DNA of 15,483 nucleotides from Lachnospira sp. UBA4346 (GTDB lineage Bacteria; Bacillota; Clostridia; Lachnospirales; Lachnospiraceae). Numbering within the stretch: position 1 is the stretch's first letter; every line of letters starts with the position of its first letter. The position numbers and the translations under genes were made by a program. The stretch covers positions 15,889 to 31,371 of the forward strand of contig DGTC01000069.1 of assembly GCA_002394205.1 (NCBI GenBank). The letters are read 5' to 3'. Below are positions 6,483-13,360 of this stretch, in pieces. Under the pieces are notes generated by a model. The model was not told the DNA's origin, did not search any database, and was given only the letters and a program-made list of their open reading frames with translations.

Positions 6483-6572
6483 AGATTAGATAAGGATATG
6501 TTATGAAATTATAGGTTTCAACAGAACTTATCAACAGAACAAAAATCCGATGAATGACAGGAGGAAACGATT

Positions 6573-7019
6573 TTGAAATGTCCTTTTTGTGGAAATGAAA
6601 ATACAAAGGTAATCGATTCAAGACCGACAGATGATAGTTCGATTCGAAGAAGAAGACAATGTGAACGTTGTGATCGCAGATTTACAACTTATGAAAAAAT
6701 AGAGACAATGCCGTTGTGTGTTATTAAAAAAGATGATAATAGGGAACCGTATGACAGAGAGAAAATTGTAGCAGGAATTGTACGTTCTTGTCACAAAAGA
6801 CCAGTATCTATGGAACAGATTCAGGAAACGGTTGATGAAATTGAAAATCAAATTTTCAATCTGGATACGAAAGAAGTTAAGACAAGTGACATCGGCGCAA
6901 TTGTTATGGAGAAGCTGAAAGCATTAGACGAAGTAGCATATGTGCGTTTTGCTTCGGTGTATCGAGAATTTAAGGATGTAAATACATTTATCGAAGAAAT
7001 TAAGAAGATTCTAAAATGA
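6573..7019 (+). CDS. nrdR: transcriptional repressor NrdR of ribonucleotide reductase genes
   Basis: NrdR senses ATP/dATP and represses ribonucleotide reductase operons. The 148 residues contain a zinc ribbon with C3, C6, C30 and C33 (KCPFCG and CERC), the RRRR basic stretch between them that contacts DNA, and an ATP-cone domain from about residue 48 to 138. The start is TTG at 6573, because MKCPFCG is the conserved N terminus of the family and GGAGG lies eight bases upstream. It is divergent from sigG and heads the plus-strand block. I see no nrd structural gene and no certain NrdR box in this window. Confidence 0.96.
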   Translation: MKCPFCGNENTKVIDSRPTDDSSIRRRRQCERCDRRFTTYEKIETMPLCVIKKDDNREPYDREKIVAGIVRSCHKRPVSMEQIQETVDEIENQIFNLDTKEVKTSDIGAIVMEKLKALDEVAYVRFASVYREFKDVNTFIEEIKKILK

Positions 7020-7123
7020 CATTGATATTATTTTAACAAACAATAAAAGTAAATCAATGATTATTAAAAGTAAAAACATTTGTTGTAATGAACAATAGGA
7101 ATATATAAATAAAGGATAGAAAA

Positions 7124-7687
7124 ATGTTACAGAGATTTTACCCAACAGCATATTATCAATCGGCATATGATATTGATTATCAGGCATTATATGACAATGG
7201 ATGTCGTGGGATTATTTATGATGTGGATAATACCTTAGTAGAGCATGATGCGCCGGTGGATAAACGTGCGAAGCAGTTATTTTTGCAGTTACATAAAATG
7301 GGGATTCAGACATGTATTCTGTCAAATAACAAGGAAGAACGTGTTGCACCGTTAGCAAAGACGGTACAATCTGAATATGTTAGCAAAGCAAAGAAGCCAT
7401 CGCCTGTAAATTATAAAAAGGCAATGAAACAAATGCATACAGACATGTCAAATACTATTTTTGTAGGAGATCAGCTGTTTACAGATGTCTGGGGTGGTAA
7501 TCGCGCAGGTGTTATGACTGTTTTGGTAGCGCCGATTGCAAAGCATGAGGAAATTCAGATTGTTTTAAAAAGATATTTGGAACGGATTGTTATGCATTTT
7601 TATTGGAAAAAGCTGCGAAAGGGAGCGGTAAAACGACCCAATAATAGACTGATGCAGATATTGTGTCAGAAAGCGGTTAAAAAATAG
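7124..7687 (+). CDS. yqeG: YqeG-family HAD phosphatase (subclass IIIA)
   Basis: The 187-residue protein shows the HAD phosphatase nucleophile motif D33-V-D35-N-T37, the second motif LSNN, a lysine region SKAKKPSP, and the acidic motif GDQLFTDVWGGNRAG, which identify the YqeG family. The physiological substrate is not established. An AAAGGA ribosome site precedes the ATG. It follows nrdR by 104 bases, a gap with only a weak imperfect hairpin (7020-7059) and no T-run, and lies 19 bases before aroE. Adjacency of yqeG to aroE is familiar from Bacillus-type genomes. It is probably cotranscribed with aroE. Confidence 0.92.
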   Translation: MLQRFYPTAYYQSAYDIDYQALYDNGCRGIIYDVDNTLVEHDAPVDKRAKQLFLQLHKMGIQTCILSNNKEERVAPLAKTVQSEYVSKAKKPSPVNYKKAMKQMHTDMSNTIFVGDQLFTDVWGGNRAGVMTVLVAPIAKHEEIQIVLKRYLERIVMHFYWKKLRKGAVKRPNNRLMQILCQKAVKK

Positions 7688-7706
7688 CACAATAGGGAGT
7701 AGGAGC

Positions 7707-8585
7707 ATGAATGAGATTAAGGGAACAACAAAGTTATGTGGCTTGATTGGAAATCCGGTGGAACATTCTATTTCGCCATTGATTCATAATACACTTGCAA
7801 ATTTATGCGGATTGGATATGGTGTATACAACATTTCGTGTAGAAGCTGGAAATGTGGATTGTGCAGTGAAAGGGGCACATGCATTAAATATTTTAGGAAT
7901 GAATGTTACTGTTCCACATAAGCAGGAAGTGATTGCAGCATTGGAGGATATTGATCCAATTGCGCAGTCGATTGGTGCGGTCAATACACTCGTAAGAACA
8001 GCACATGGATATAAGGGGTATAATACGGATATCTTAGGACTTGCAAGAGAATTAGAAGAGGAAGGAGTTTCTTTAGCAGACGCAGAAGTGGTCTTGTTAG
8101 GAGCCGGTGGTGCTGCGAGAGCCATTGCGTTTTTATGTGTAGAGAAAGGTGCAAAACATGTGACGATTTTAAACCGTACCGTAGAGAAAGCACAGGCAAT
8201 CGCTCAGGATGTCAATGCACATTTTCAGACACAGACAGTAGAAGCACAGCCAATTGATGCTTATAAGACATTTACACAGGAAGGATATATTGTGCTTCAG
8301 ACATCAAGTGTCGGCTTGTATCCGAATTCGGATAAGACACTGATTGAGGATGAAGTGTTTTACCAGAAGGCAGCTGTCGGTGTGGATATCATTTATAATC
8401 CAGCTGAAACAAAGTTTATGAAGTTGATGAAACAGCAGGGAAAGCCGGCATATAACGGCTTGAAGATGCTTTTATATCAGGGAGTATCCGCCTTTGAATT
8501 ATGGAATGATGTACAAGTTACAGCGGAGCAGGCACAGGAAGTTTATACATTGATGAAAAAGGAGCTTGGTATCAATGAAGAATAA
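7707..8585 (+). CDS. aroE: shikimate dehydrogenase AroE
   Basis: AroE reduces 3-dehydroshikimate to shikimate with NADPH. The shikimate-binding motif GNPVEHSISP is at residues 15-24, catalytic K72 lies in NVTVPHK, partner D108 in GYNTD, and the NADP-binding loop G132-A-G-G-A-A-R138 is followed by NRT at 156-158, which favours NADP. The length of 292 is typical. The start at 7707 has a GGGAG/AGGAG region directly upstream. The gene overlaps the start of aroK by 11 bases, so translation is probably coupled. Confidence 0.97.
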   Translation: MNEIKGTTKLCGLIGNPVEHSISPLIHNTLANLCGLDMVYTTFRVEAGNVDCAVKGAHALNILGMNVTVPHKQEVIAALEDIDPIAQSIGAVNTLVRTAHGYKGYNTDILGLARELEEEGVSLADAEVVLLGAGGAARAIAFLCVEKGAKHVTILNRTVEKAQAIAQDVNAHFQTQTVEAQPIDAYKTFTQEGYIVLQTSSVGLYPNSDKTLIEDEVFYQKAAVGVDIIYNPAETKFMKLMKQQGKPAYNGLKMLLYQGVSAFELWNDVQVTAEQAQEVYTLMKKELGINEE

Positions 8586-9090
8586 TATTGTATTGATTGG
8601 ATTTATGGGATGTGGCAAGACTACATTTGGCAAATGGATATCAAGACATTATCCGTATAAATTTGTGGATACTGACGATTGTATTGTGCGTGCACAGAAA
8701 CGAACCATTAATGATATTTTTAAAATGAATGGAGAAGATTATTTTAGAAATTTAGAGACGGAAACAGTGAAAGAACTTCTGAAACAGGAGGACGGAAAAG
8801 TGATTTCCGTTGGCGGTGGACTTCCGGTTAAGGAAGAAAATCGTGCCTTGTTGCGTGAATTGGGAACAGTTGTATATTTGAATACATCAAAGCGAGAGCT
8901 TGTAAGACGATTGCGAAATGATAAAAACAGACCGTTGCTTGCCGGAGGCGATATTGAGAAGAAGGTTGATACATTGATGGAACAACGCCGGTTGATTTAC
9001 GAAGAGACAGCACATCTTATATTATCGACGGATGAGAAAAATTTTACAGAAATGTATGAAGAAATTGTATCGTATGGTGAGAATTTATAA
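8575..9090 (+). CDS. aroK: shikimate kinase AroK
   Basis: AroK phosphorylates shikimate to shikimate 3-phosphate with ATP. The Walker A motif is G9-F-M-G-C-G-K15-T-T, followed by the VDTDD shikimate and magnesium site at 31-35, RNLE, the GGG loop in VGGGLPV, and the lid region ending RPLL. A TTG at 8566 extends the frame by three codons but lies one base after the GGAG ribosome site. ATG 8575 is ten bases from it, giving 171 residues, the normal size. The ribosome site lies inside the aroE coding sequence. Confidence 0.95.
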   Translation: MKNNIVLIGFMGCGKTTFGKWISRHYPYKFVDTDDCIVRAQKRTINDIFKMNGEDYFRNLETETVKELLKQEDGKVISVGGGLPVKEENRALLRELGTVVYLNTSKRELVRRLRNDKNRPLLAGGDIEKKVDTLMEQRRLIYEETAHLILSTDEKNFTEMYEEIVSYGENL

Positions 9091-9172
9091 TGCTGGATGT
9101 CATTTCAGCAGATATAAATAGCAATATAACAAATAGATTTGTATAAAAGTAGGAAAGTGAGGAAATTAGAAT

Positions 9173-9619
9173 ATGAAGATTTTGGTGATGAACGGTCCGA
9201 ATATTAATTTTCTTGGGATTCGAGAAAAAGGTATTTACGGCAATCAGGATTATGCATATTTAGAAAAGATTATCAAGGATAAGGCTGAGGAACTCGGCGT
9301 GGATGTTGAAGTATTCCAGAGCAATCACGAAGGTGCTATCATTGATAGGATTCAGCAGGCTTACTATGATAAGGTAGATGGTATTGTGATTAATCCGGGG
9401 GCGTTTACACATTACAGTTATGCGATTCGTGATGCACTTGCATCGGTTGCAGCGATTCCGAAGATTGAAGTACATATTTCCAATGTACATACCAGAGAAG
9501 AGTTTCGTCATACATCGGTAACGGTTCCGGTGTGTGACGGTCAGGTAGTGGGACTAGGACTGAAGGGATATTTGTATGCAATGGAAGCATTAATCAATCA
9601 GTACAACGATAAAAATTGA
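9173..9619 (+). CDS. aroQ: type II 3-dehydroquinate dehydratase AroQ
   Basis: This enzyme converts 3-dehydroquinate to 3-dehydroshikimate, the step before AroE. The 148 residues show NGPNINFLG, R17 and catalytic Y22 in REKGIYG, SNHEGAIID, NPGAFTHYSYAIRDAL, and the VHISN plus HTSV segments of the type II family. It follows aroK by 82 bases in the same direction, a gap with no terminator, so it probably belongs to the same transcript. A GTGAGGA ribosome site is present. Association with efp downstream is common in Firmicutes. Confidence 0.97.
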   Translation: MKILVMNGPNINFLGIREKGIYGNQDYAYLEKIIKDKAEELGVDVEVFQSNHEGAIIDRIQQAYYDKVDGIVINPGAFTHYSYAIRDALASVAAIPKIEVHISNVHTREEFRHTSVTVPVCDGQVVGLGLKGYLYAMEALINQYNDKN

Positions 9620-9658
9620 TGATTTTGATAAAAATTATTGAAATAAAGGAAAAAACTG

Positions 9659-9687
9659 TTGCCAAAACAGTATATTTATTATAAAAT
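9659..9687 (+). promoter_or_regulatory. sigma-A type promoter of efp
   Basis: TTGCCA (9659-9664) and TAAAAT (9682-9687) are 17 bases apart. The -35 box overlaps a small ACTGTT/AACAGT hairpin after aroQ. This would allow efp to be expressed independently of the aro genes. Confidence 0.55.
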
Positions 9688-9725
9688 TATATGAGTTATT
9701 GATGAAATAGGAGGTATACCAAAGA

Positions 9726-10283
9726 ATGGTAAGCGCAGGAGATTTTAAGAATGGATTAACAATCCAGATGGATAATAACATTTGGCAGATTATCGAATTC
9801 CAGCATGTTAAGCCTGGTAAGGGAGCTGCTTTCGTAAGAACTAAGTTAAAGAACATTGTCAGTGGTGGTGTTATTGAAAAGTCTTTCAGACCAACAGAGA
9901 AGTTTGAACTTGCTCACATTGAAAAGAAGGAATATCAGTATCTTTACGCTGATGGAGATCTTTATAACTTCATGGATACAGAAACATATGATCAGATTGC
10001 TTTATCTGCAGATGATGTTGGTGATTCATTAAAGTTTGTTAAGGAAAATGAAATGGTTAAACTTTGCTCACACAATGGCAATGTATTCGCTATTGAACCA
10101 CCTCTTTTCGTTGAACTTCTTATCACAGAATCAGAACCAGGTGTTAAGGGTGATACAGCAACAGGTGCTACAAAGCCAGCTGTATTAGAGACAGGTGCTA
10201 CAGTTTATGTACCATTATTCGTTAACCAGGGCGATACAATTAAGATTGATACACGTACAGGAGAATATATGTCTAGAGTATAA
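9726..10283 (+). CDS. efp: translation elongation factor P
   Basis: EF-P binds stalled ribosomes and promotes peptide bonds at proline runs. The 185 residues have the KOW-like N-terminal domain, the tip lysine K32 in KPGKGAAF (the residue modified in many bacteria), two OB-type domains, and the conserved end VPLFVNQGDTIKIDTRTGEYMSR. A strong AGGAGG lies about eleven bases before the ATG. The codon use is visibly more biased than in the neighbours, as expected of a highly expressed gene. No gene for an EF-P modification enzyme is visible nearby. Confidence 0.98.
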   Translation: MVSAGDFKNGLTIQMDNNIWQIIEFQHVKPGKGAAFVRTKLKNIVSGGVIEKSFRPTEKFELAHIEKKEYQYLYADGDLYNFMDTETYDQIALSADDVGDSLKFVKENEMVKLCSHNGNVFAIEPPLFVELLITESEPGVKGDTATGATKPAVLETGATVYVPLFVNQGDTIKIDTRTGEYMSRV

Positions 10284-10309
10284 TTTAGGACAAGTTTTCT
10301 AACATAATC

Positions 10310-10351
10310 AAACGGCGAATTCGCAGGAAATATGCGGATTCGCCGTTTTTT
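10310..10351 (+). terminator. intrinsic terminator of efp
   Basis: The 15-position arms AAACGGCGAATTCGC (10310-10324) and GCGGATTCGCCGTTT (10334-10348) have one T-G wobble and are followed by TTT. It closes the nrdR-to-efp block. Confidence 0.92.
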
Positions 10352-10532
10352 GTATGAGTGGATTATTTATGCAAATCAATGCAAATTCACGTGCAGTTGT
10401 TCCTTTGGCTGCATGTCCAATGATTTTTAAGCAATGCATTGACACGCATACCAGTGTACAAATGAATCAACATAATCTATATTTTTTAAAGTCGTTCGTT
10501 TTTGTTCTCTTGCAATAATTCATTGATTCTTA

Positions 10533-10937
10533 TTATTCACGTTCAATCATAGACTTCAGTGCTTCCTGTAAAACTTGTGAGAAATTAATATTTCGTTCCA
10601 GTGCGGCAGCGTTTAACCAAGCTGGCAACGTTACAGTACGATTTACGGAACGATTATTGTGCGCCATTCGGATAGAAGGCATATATACATCAACCAATAT
10701 AACTTGTTCATTGGCTTCTGTTTGAATCTGAGAAAGTGGTGTGGGAGTAGGAATGTCTTCCCCATCATCTTCTAATCCATTCATAGTAATTCCTAAAAGT
10801 TCACGCGCAGAAAATAGTGCGTCTGTATCATCAACACCACTTGTAGCACATTGTAAATCAGGAAATTCAACCGCTATCTCTGAATCATCTTCATAGGTAA
10901 AGATTGCTGGATAAATGTAACGTTCAATTTTTTTCAT
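10533..10937 (-). CDS. hicB: HicB-family antitoxin (orphan)
   Basis: HicB neutralises the HicA mRNA-cleaving toxin and represses its own operon. The 134 residues begin MKKIERYIYPAIFTYED and include the partially degenerate RNase H-like domain (EIAVEFPDLQCATSGVDD, ALFSARELLG), a linker, IDV-type strand VYMPSIRMAHNNRSV, and a C-terminal ribbon-helix-helix, NRTVTLPAWLNAAALERN followed by INFSQVLQEALK. The frame is open to 11024, but GGAG lies six bases before ATG 10937, matching the family N terminus. The intact toxin gene that should precede it is missing. The antitoxin itself looks complete. Confidence 0.9.
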   Translation of the reverse strand: MKKIERYIYPAIFTYEDDSEIAVEFPDLQCATSGVDDTDALFSARELLGITMNGLEDDGEDIPTPTPLSQIQTEANEQVILVDVYMPSIRMAHNNRSVNRTVTLPAWLNAAALERNINFSQVLQEALKSMIERE

Positions 10938-11024
10938 AATAGTCTCCAAAATATTATTAGTGATGTCAAGAGGGAAAAGCCAGAGGAGAGCTTTTATAAT
11001 CTCTCTTGATGAATATGATTTCAT
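10938..11024 (-). pseudogene. hicA: remnant of hicA toxin, fused in frame upstream of hicB
   Basis: From ATG 11024 the frame reads MKSYSSREIIKAL, the characteristic N terminus of HicA in this type of system, with an AGGA site upstream. After about 13-14 residues the resemblance stops and the frame runs through what looks like the old hicA-hicB spacer into hicB. The double-stranded RNA-binding core with the catalytic histidine (usually GSHHQF or similar) is absent, so no active toxin can be made. The likely cause is an in-frame deletion of some 40-plus codons. This could produce a HicB with a 29-residue N-terminal extension. Confidence 0.75.
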
Positions 11025-11048
11025 ATCTTGTCATCCTGACACTATTAT

Positions 11049-11100
11049 AATAACACATATAATTATATTTGCTAATAAAAATATAATTATATGTGTTATT
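11049..11100. promoter_or_regulatory. perfect 22-base inverted repeat holding two 12-base palindromes; candidate HicB operator
   Basis: Arms 11049-11070 and 11079-11100 are perfectly complementary with an eight-base centre. Each arm contains the self-complementary sequence ATATAATTATAT (11057-11068 and 11081-11092), 24 bases apart. It lies 25-76 bases upstream of the hicA start, next to a TATAAT on the minus strand. Ribbon-helix-helix repressors such as HicB bind paired short palindromes, so this is a plausible operator. It could also act as a transcription end. Confidence 0.5.
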
Positions 11101-11159
11101 GAATGGAATATGTAATATAATAAAGACAGTTAAGAGAGGCACACAAACTTAACGAGTAA

Positions 11160-11312
11160 TGGGCAAGCGAGAAAGGAGAAAAGGCGGTTATAAAGGAAAA
11201 GGCGGTTATAAAGGAAAAGGCGGCAGCTGTCGGACAAAGTGTAAATGAGTTTGTGTATTCAGCAGTAAAAGAGAAAATGGAAATATTAGAAGCAGAGAGC
11301 AACCAACAATAA
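11160..11312 (+). pseudogene. C-terminal fragment of a ribbon-helix-helix antitoxin-like protein
   Basis: One frame reads EKAAAVGQSVNEFVYSAVKEKMEIL up to TAA 11310-11312, in two halves recognisable as the second helix and tail of ribbon-helix-helix antitoxin or plasmid-type regulators (AAAVGQSVNEF, then VYSAVKEKM). No start codon or N-terminal strand precedes it, and TAA lies just upstream at 11157-11159. The region before it carries an 18-base unit, GGAAAAGGCGGTTATAAA, tandemly repeated about 2.5 times, equal to the six-residue repeat EKAVIK. A terminator follows at 11358, as for a once-real gene. Confidence 0.6.
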
Positions 11313-11357
11313 CCCCATGCCCTGGCAGCAGCAACACCAGAGCAACTGTTCATTCTT

Positions 11358-11386
11358 AGGAATCTCCATAGGGGGATTCCTTTTTT
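11358..11386 (+). terminator. intrinsic terminator
   Basis: AGGAATCTCC (11358-11367) and GGGGATTCCT (11372-11381) form a ten-pair stem with one wobble, an ATAG loop and a T6 run. It follows the ribbon-helix-helix fragment by 45 bases. Confidence 0.88.
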
Positions 11387-11509
11387 GTGCAGAAAACAAT
11401 TCTAAAACTATTACATTTTCTATTGACAGAACCCCAATATCTGCGATTCCATAGCATATAGAGGGGCATACTCCGTATATTACAAAAAAGAATTACTAGA
11501 GGAGAGAAG

Positions 11510-11581
11510 ATGATGATGAGAACACCAAAGAAAGAATCTGTATATTTTCCAAAGGAGCTGGAACATATTTCTGAAATTTAG
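11510..11581 (+). CDS. 23-residue ORF, unknown, possibly truncated
   Basis: GAGGAGAG precedes three consecutive ATG codons, giving MMMRTPKKESVYFPKELEHI and a TAG at 11579-11581. It is the only good ribosome site between the terminator at 11358 and the next gene, which begins 36 bases later. It may be a leader peptide or the stump of a lost gene. I do not recognise it. Confidence 0.3.
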   Translation: MMMRTPKKESVYFPKELEHISEI

Positions 11582-11617
11582 TATGATTGAAGAAGAAAGA
11601 ATAAGGGCGGGAGATAT

Positions 11618-12169
11618 ATGAAAATTGAGAATATGCAAATAAAAAAATCAAATGTTTTGATGATATTTTTTGAAGCAAATACATTTAAAAAGGAGTTTAA
11701 ACATAAAGTAAATGAAGTTAGAACAGAAAAATATCGTAAATATGTTAAAGATGAATTTCCAATACCATATTGCGTGACATTAGCATCGTTTGCATGTGAA
11801 CTTTTTATTAAATTTTTGATATGTGTGAGTGGAATACAAGAGGATGAAACAGTTAATAGTATTGATATTCCTAGAGGTCATGATTTGCAAAAATTGTATA
11901 ATCAATTGCCTGATAGATATAAAAAGATAGTATTAGATAAAATTGAAAAAGAAACATTGAATAATATATTGAAAAGAAATGCAGATGCATTTATGAAGTG
12001 GAGTTACATATATGAAAGCAGAGAAAGTAGTATAGTATTTAATTATGATTATATAAATAAATTTATGGATGTATTGTATGAGATTGCTAATAAAAAAAAT
12101 ACTACTTGGTTTGGAGAAGAGGAGGCTACAGATGTAATGATGAAAGTAACAGATAGTATTTATCTTTGA
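11618..12169 (+). CDS. HEPN-like protein, function unknown
   Basis: The 183-residue protein is helical and AT-rich in codons (AAA, ATA, AGA dominate), unlike the neighbouring core genes, which suggests transfer. The pattern VTLASFACELFIKFLI, then about twenty residues on GHDLQKLYNQLPDRYKK, then NADAFMKWSYIYE, resembles HEPN-fold proteins, where an acidic-lysine helix and a GHDL-type turn are typical. HEPN proteins are often RNases in toxin-antitoxin, abortive infection or CRISPR systems. The usual RX4-6H catalytic motif is not evident (R-G-H is present instead), so it may be inactive or a non-nuclease variant. GGGAG lies upstream of the ATG at 11618. There is no signal peptide or membrane segment. 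No clear antitoxin partner is adjacent. Confidence 0.6.
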   Translation: MKIENMQIKKSNVLMIFFEANTFKKEFKHKVNEVRTEKYRKYVKDEFPIPYCVTLASFACELFIKFLICVSGIQEDETVNSIDIPRGHDLQKLYNQLPDRYKKIVLDKIEKETLNNILKRNADAFMKWSYIYESRESSIVFNYDYINKFMDVLYEIANKKNTTWFGEEEATDVMMKVTDSIYL

Positions 12170-12240
12170 ATTATTGTGATAGTATGATAATGATACAGTT
12201 GCTACGATGTGAGAAATGTTAAAATTCCAATAAAAAGTAT

Positions 12241-12269
12241 TTGATATTTTTAATCAACTGCTGTATACT
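12241..12269 (+). promoter_or_regulatory. sigma-A type promoter of the Rpn-family gene
   Basis: TTGATA (12241-12246) and TATACT (12264-12269) are spaced by 17 bases, about 50 bases before the start codon. A small TTGAT/ATCAA dyad overlaps the -35 box. Confidence 0.65.
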
Positions 12270-12321
12270 ATATATAATATATTTTCAATAAATATAAATA
12301 CAAAAGACGGAGAGGTATTTG

Positions 12322-13275
12322 ATGGGACAGAAAGATATGACAGCAAAGATACTAGAGGATTACAATGATGTGTTTGCGGATATTGTCAATGTACTCGTAT
12401 TTCGTAAGAGAGAAATACAGGAAGATGAGCTTGTAAATGGACCAACAGAATCGATTTATAAGGCGGCAGGAGAGAAGTATCGGGAACAACGCAGAGATGT
12501 ATTTAAGCATTGGAAGCATGCAAATCTTACAATTGCCAGTTTCGGATTGGAGAATCAGTCGGAAGTGGATTCCGATATGCCAGTGCGTGTAATGGGATAT
12601 GATTATGCAAGTTATAGAAGCCAGATTCAAAAACAAGGAAAGAGTGATAAGGAGTTAGATGGGATTGCAAAATCTAACAGAATACCGACGGTTACATTGG
12701 TGTTGAATTTATCACAAAAAGATTGGGACGCACCTAAGACGTTGTATGATTGGTTGGATATGCCACAGGCAATACAACCATTTGTATCAGATTATCGTTG
12801 TAATGTAATAGATATTCATCGGTTGGAAGATGAAGTAATAGAAAAATTTCAATCGGATTTTAAACAGATTGCATACTTTTTTAAATATGGTACAATAACT
12901 ACAAAGCAAGGCGGCGAGAAATTACAGCATCCACAGGAAGTTGTAGATTTCTTAGGAGCTTTTAGTAAAGGTGATTTTCGGGAAGCAAAAGAACGAATCA
13001 ATAAGAGATTGGAGAAGGGAGATGTTGTAAGTATGTGCACAATCGTAGAAGATTTACAAAAGAAAGCAGAGGAAGATGGAAGAAGATTAGGAGTAGAAGA
13101 AGGACATAAGTTAGGAGTACAAGAAGGACTTACAGAAGGTCAACGCATAGAAATAGAAAAGATGACATTAAAACTCTATTACAAGAAGTATGCGCTGGAG
13201 GATATAGCGGAACTTGTTGAATTGTCAGAACAGGAAGTGCGGGATATTATTGACAGTCAAGGCAAGAAATTATAA
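12322..13275 (+). CDS. Rpn-family recombination-promoting nuclease / putative transposase (PD-(D/E)XK)
   Basis: The 317 residues fit the Rpn/YhgA-like family, predicted PD-(D/E)XK DNA endonucleases that can promote recA-independent recombination. Typical segments are NDVFADIVNVLVF near the start, a candidate catalytic D59 in REQRRDVFK, E77-N-Q79 in GLENQ, MPVRVMGYDYASYR, and VTLVLNLS with LYDWLD. The C-terminal part is charged and contains an eight-residue repeat, RLGVEEGH then KLGVQEGL, encoded by a 24-base tandem repeat near 13085-13132, as is common in this family. GGAGAGG precedes ATG 12322; a TTG just upstream is less likely. It has its own promoter. No terminal inverted repeats flank it, so it is not a simple insertion sequence. 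Confidence 0.85.
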   Translation: MGQKDMTAKILEDYNDVFADIVNVLVFRKREIQEDELVNGPTESIYKAAGEKYREQRRDVFKHWKHANLTIASFGLENQSEVDSDMPVRVMGYDYASYRSQIQKQGKSDKELDGIAKSNRIPTVTLVLNLSQKDWDAPKTLYDWLDMPQAIQPFVSDYRCNVIDIHRLEDEVIEKFQSDFKQIAYFFKYGTITTKQGGEKLQHPQEVVDFLGAFSKGDFREAKERINKRLEKGDVVSMCTIVEDLQKKAEEDGRRLGVEEGHKLGVQEGLTEGQRIEIEKMTLKLYYKKYALEDIAELVELSEQEVRDIIDSQGKKL

Positions 13276-13300
13276 TCAGAAGTAATATTAGCAATAGAAA

Positions 13301-13335
13301 TGTCCTCCGTTTGTGATATATACTTACGGAGGACA
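13301..13335. terminator. terminator hairpin between convergent genes
   Basis: TGTCCTCCGT (13301-13310) and ACGGAGGACA (13326-13335) form a perfect ten-pair stem with a 15-base loop. It lies 25 bases from each of the two convergent stop codons. Tails are only moderately T-rich (TTTCT on the minus strand), so it may work weakly in both directions. Confidence 0.65.
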
Positions 13336-13360
13336 TATGTGTTTATTCAATTATTTATGT

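Noticed and set aside
10352..10532. Possible coding remnant after efp; the minus strand reads IIGHAAKGTTAREFALICIN
   Set aside because: The stretch is open over about 35 codons and looks protein-like, but no start, ribosome site or family could be assigned.
11423..11428. TTGACA as a promoter for the HEPN-like gene
   Set aside because: No acceptable -10 box lies 16-18 bases downstream.
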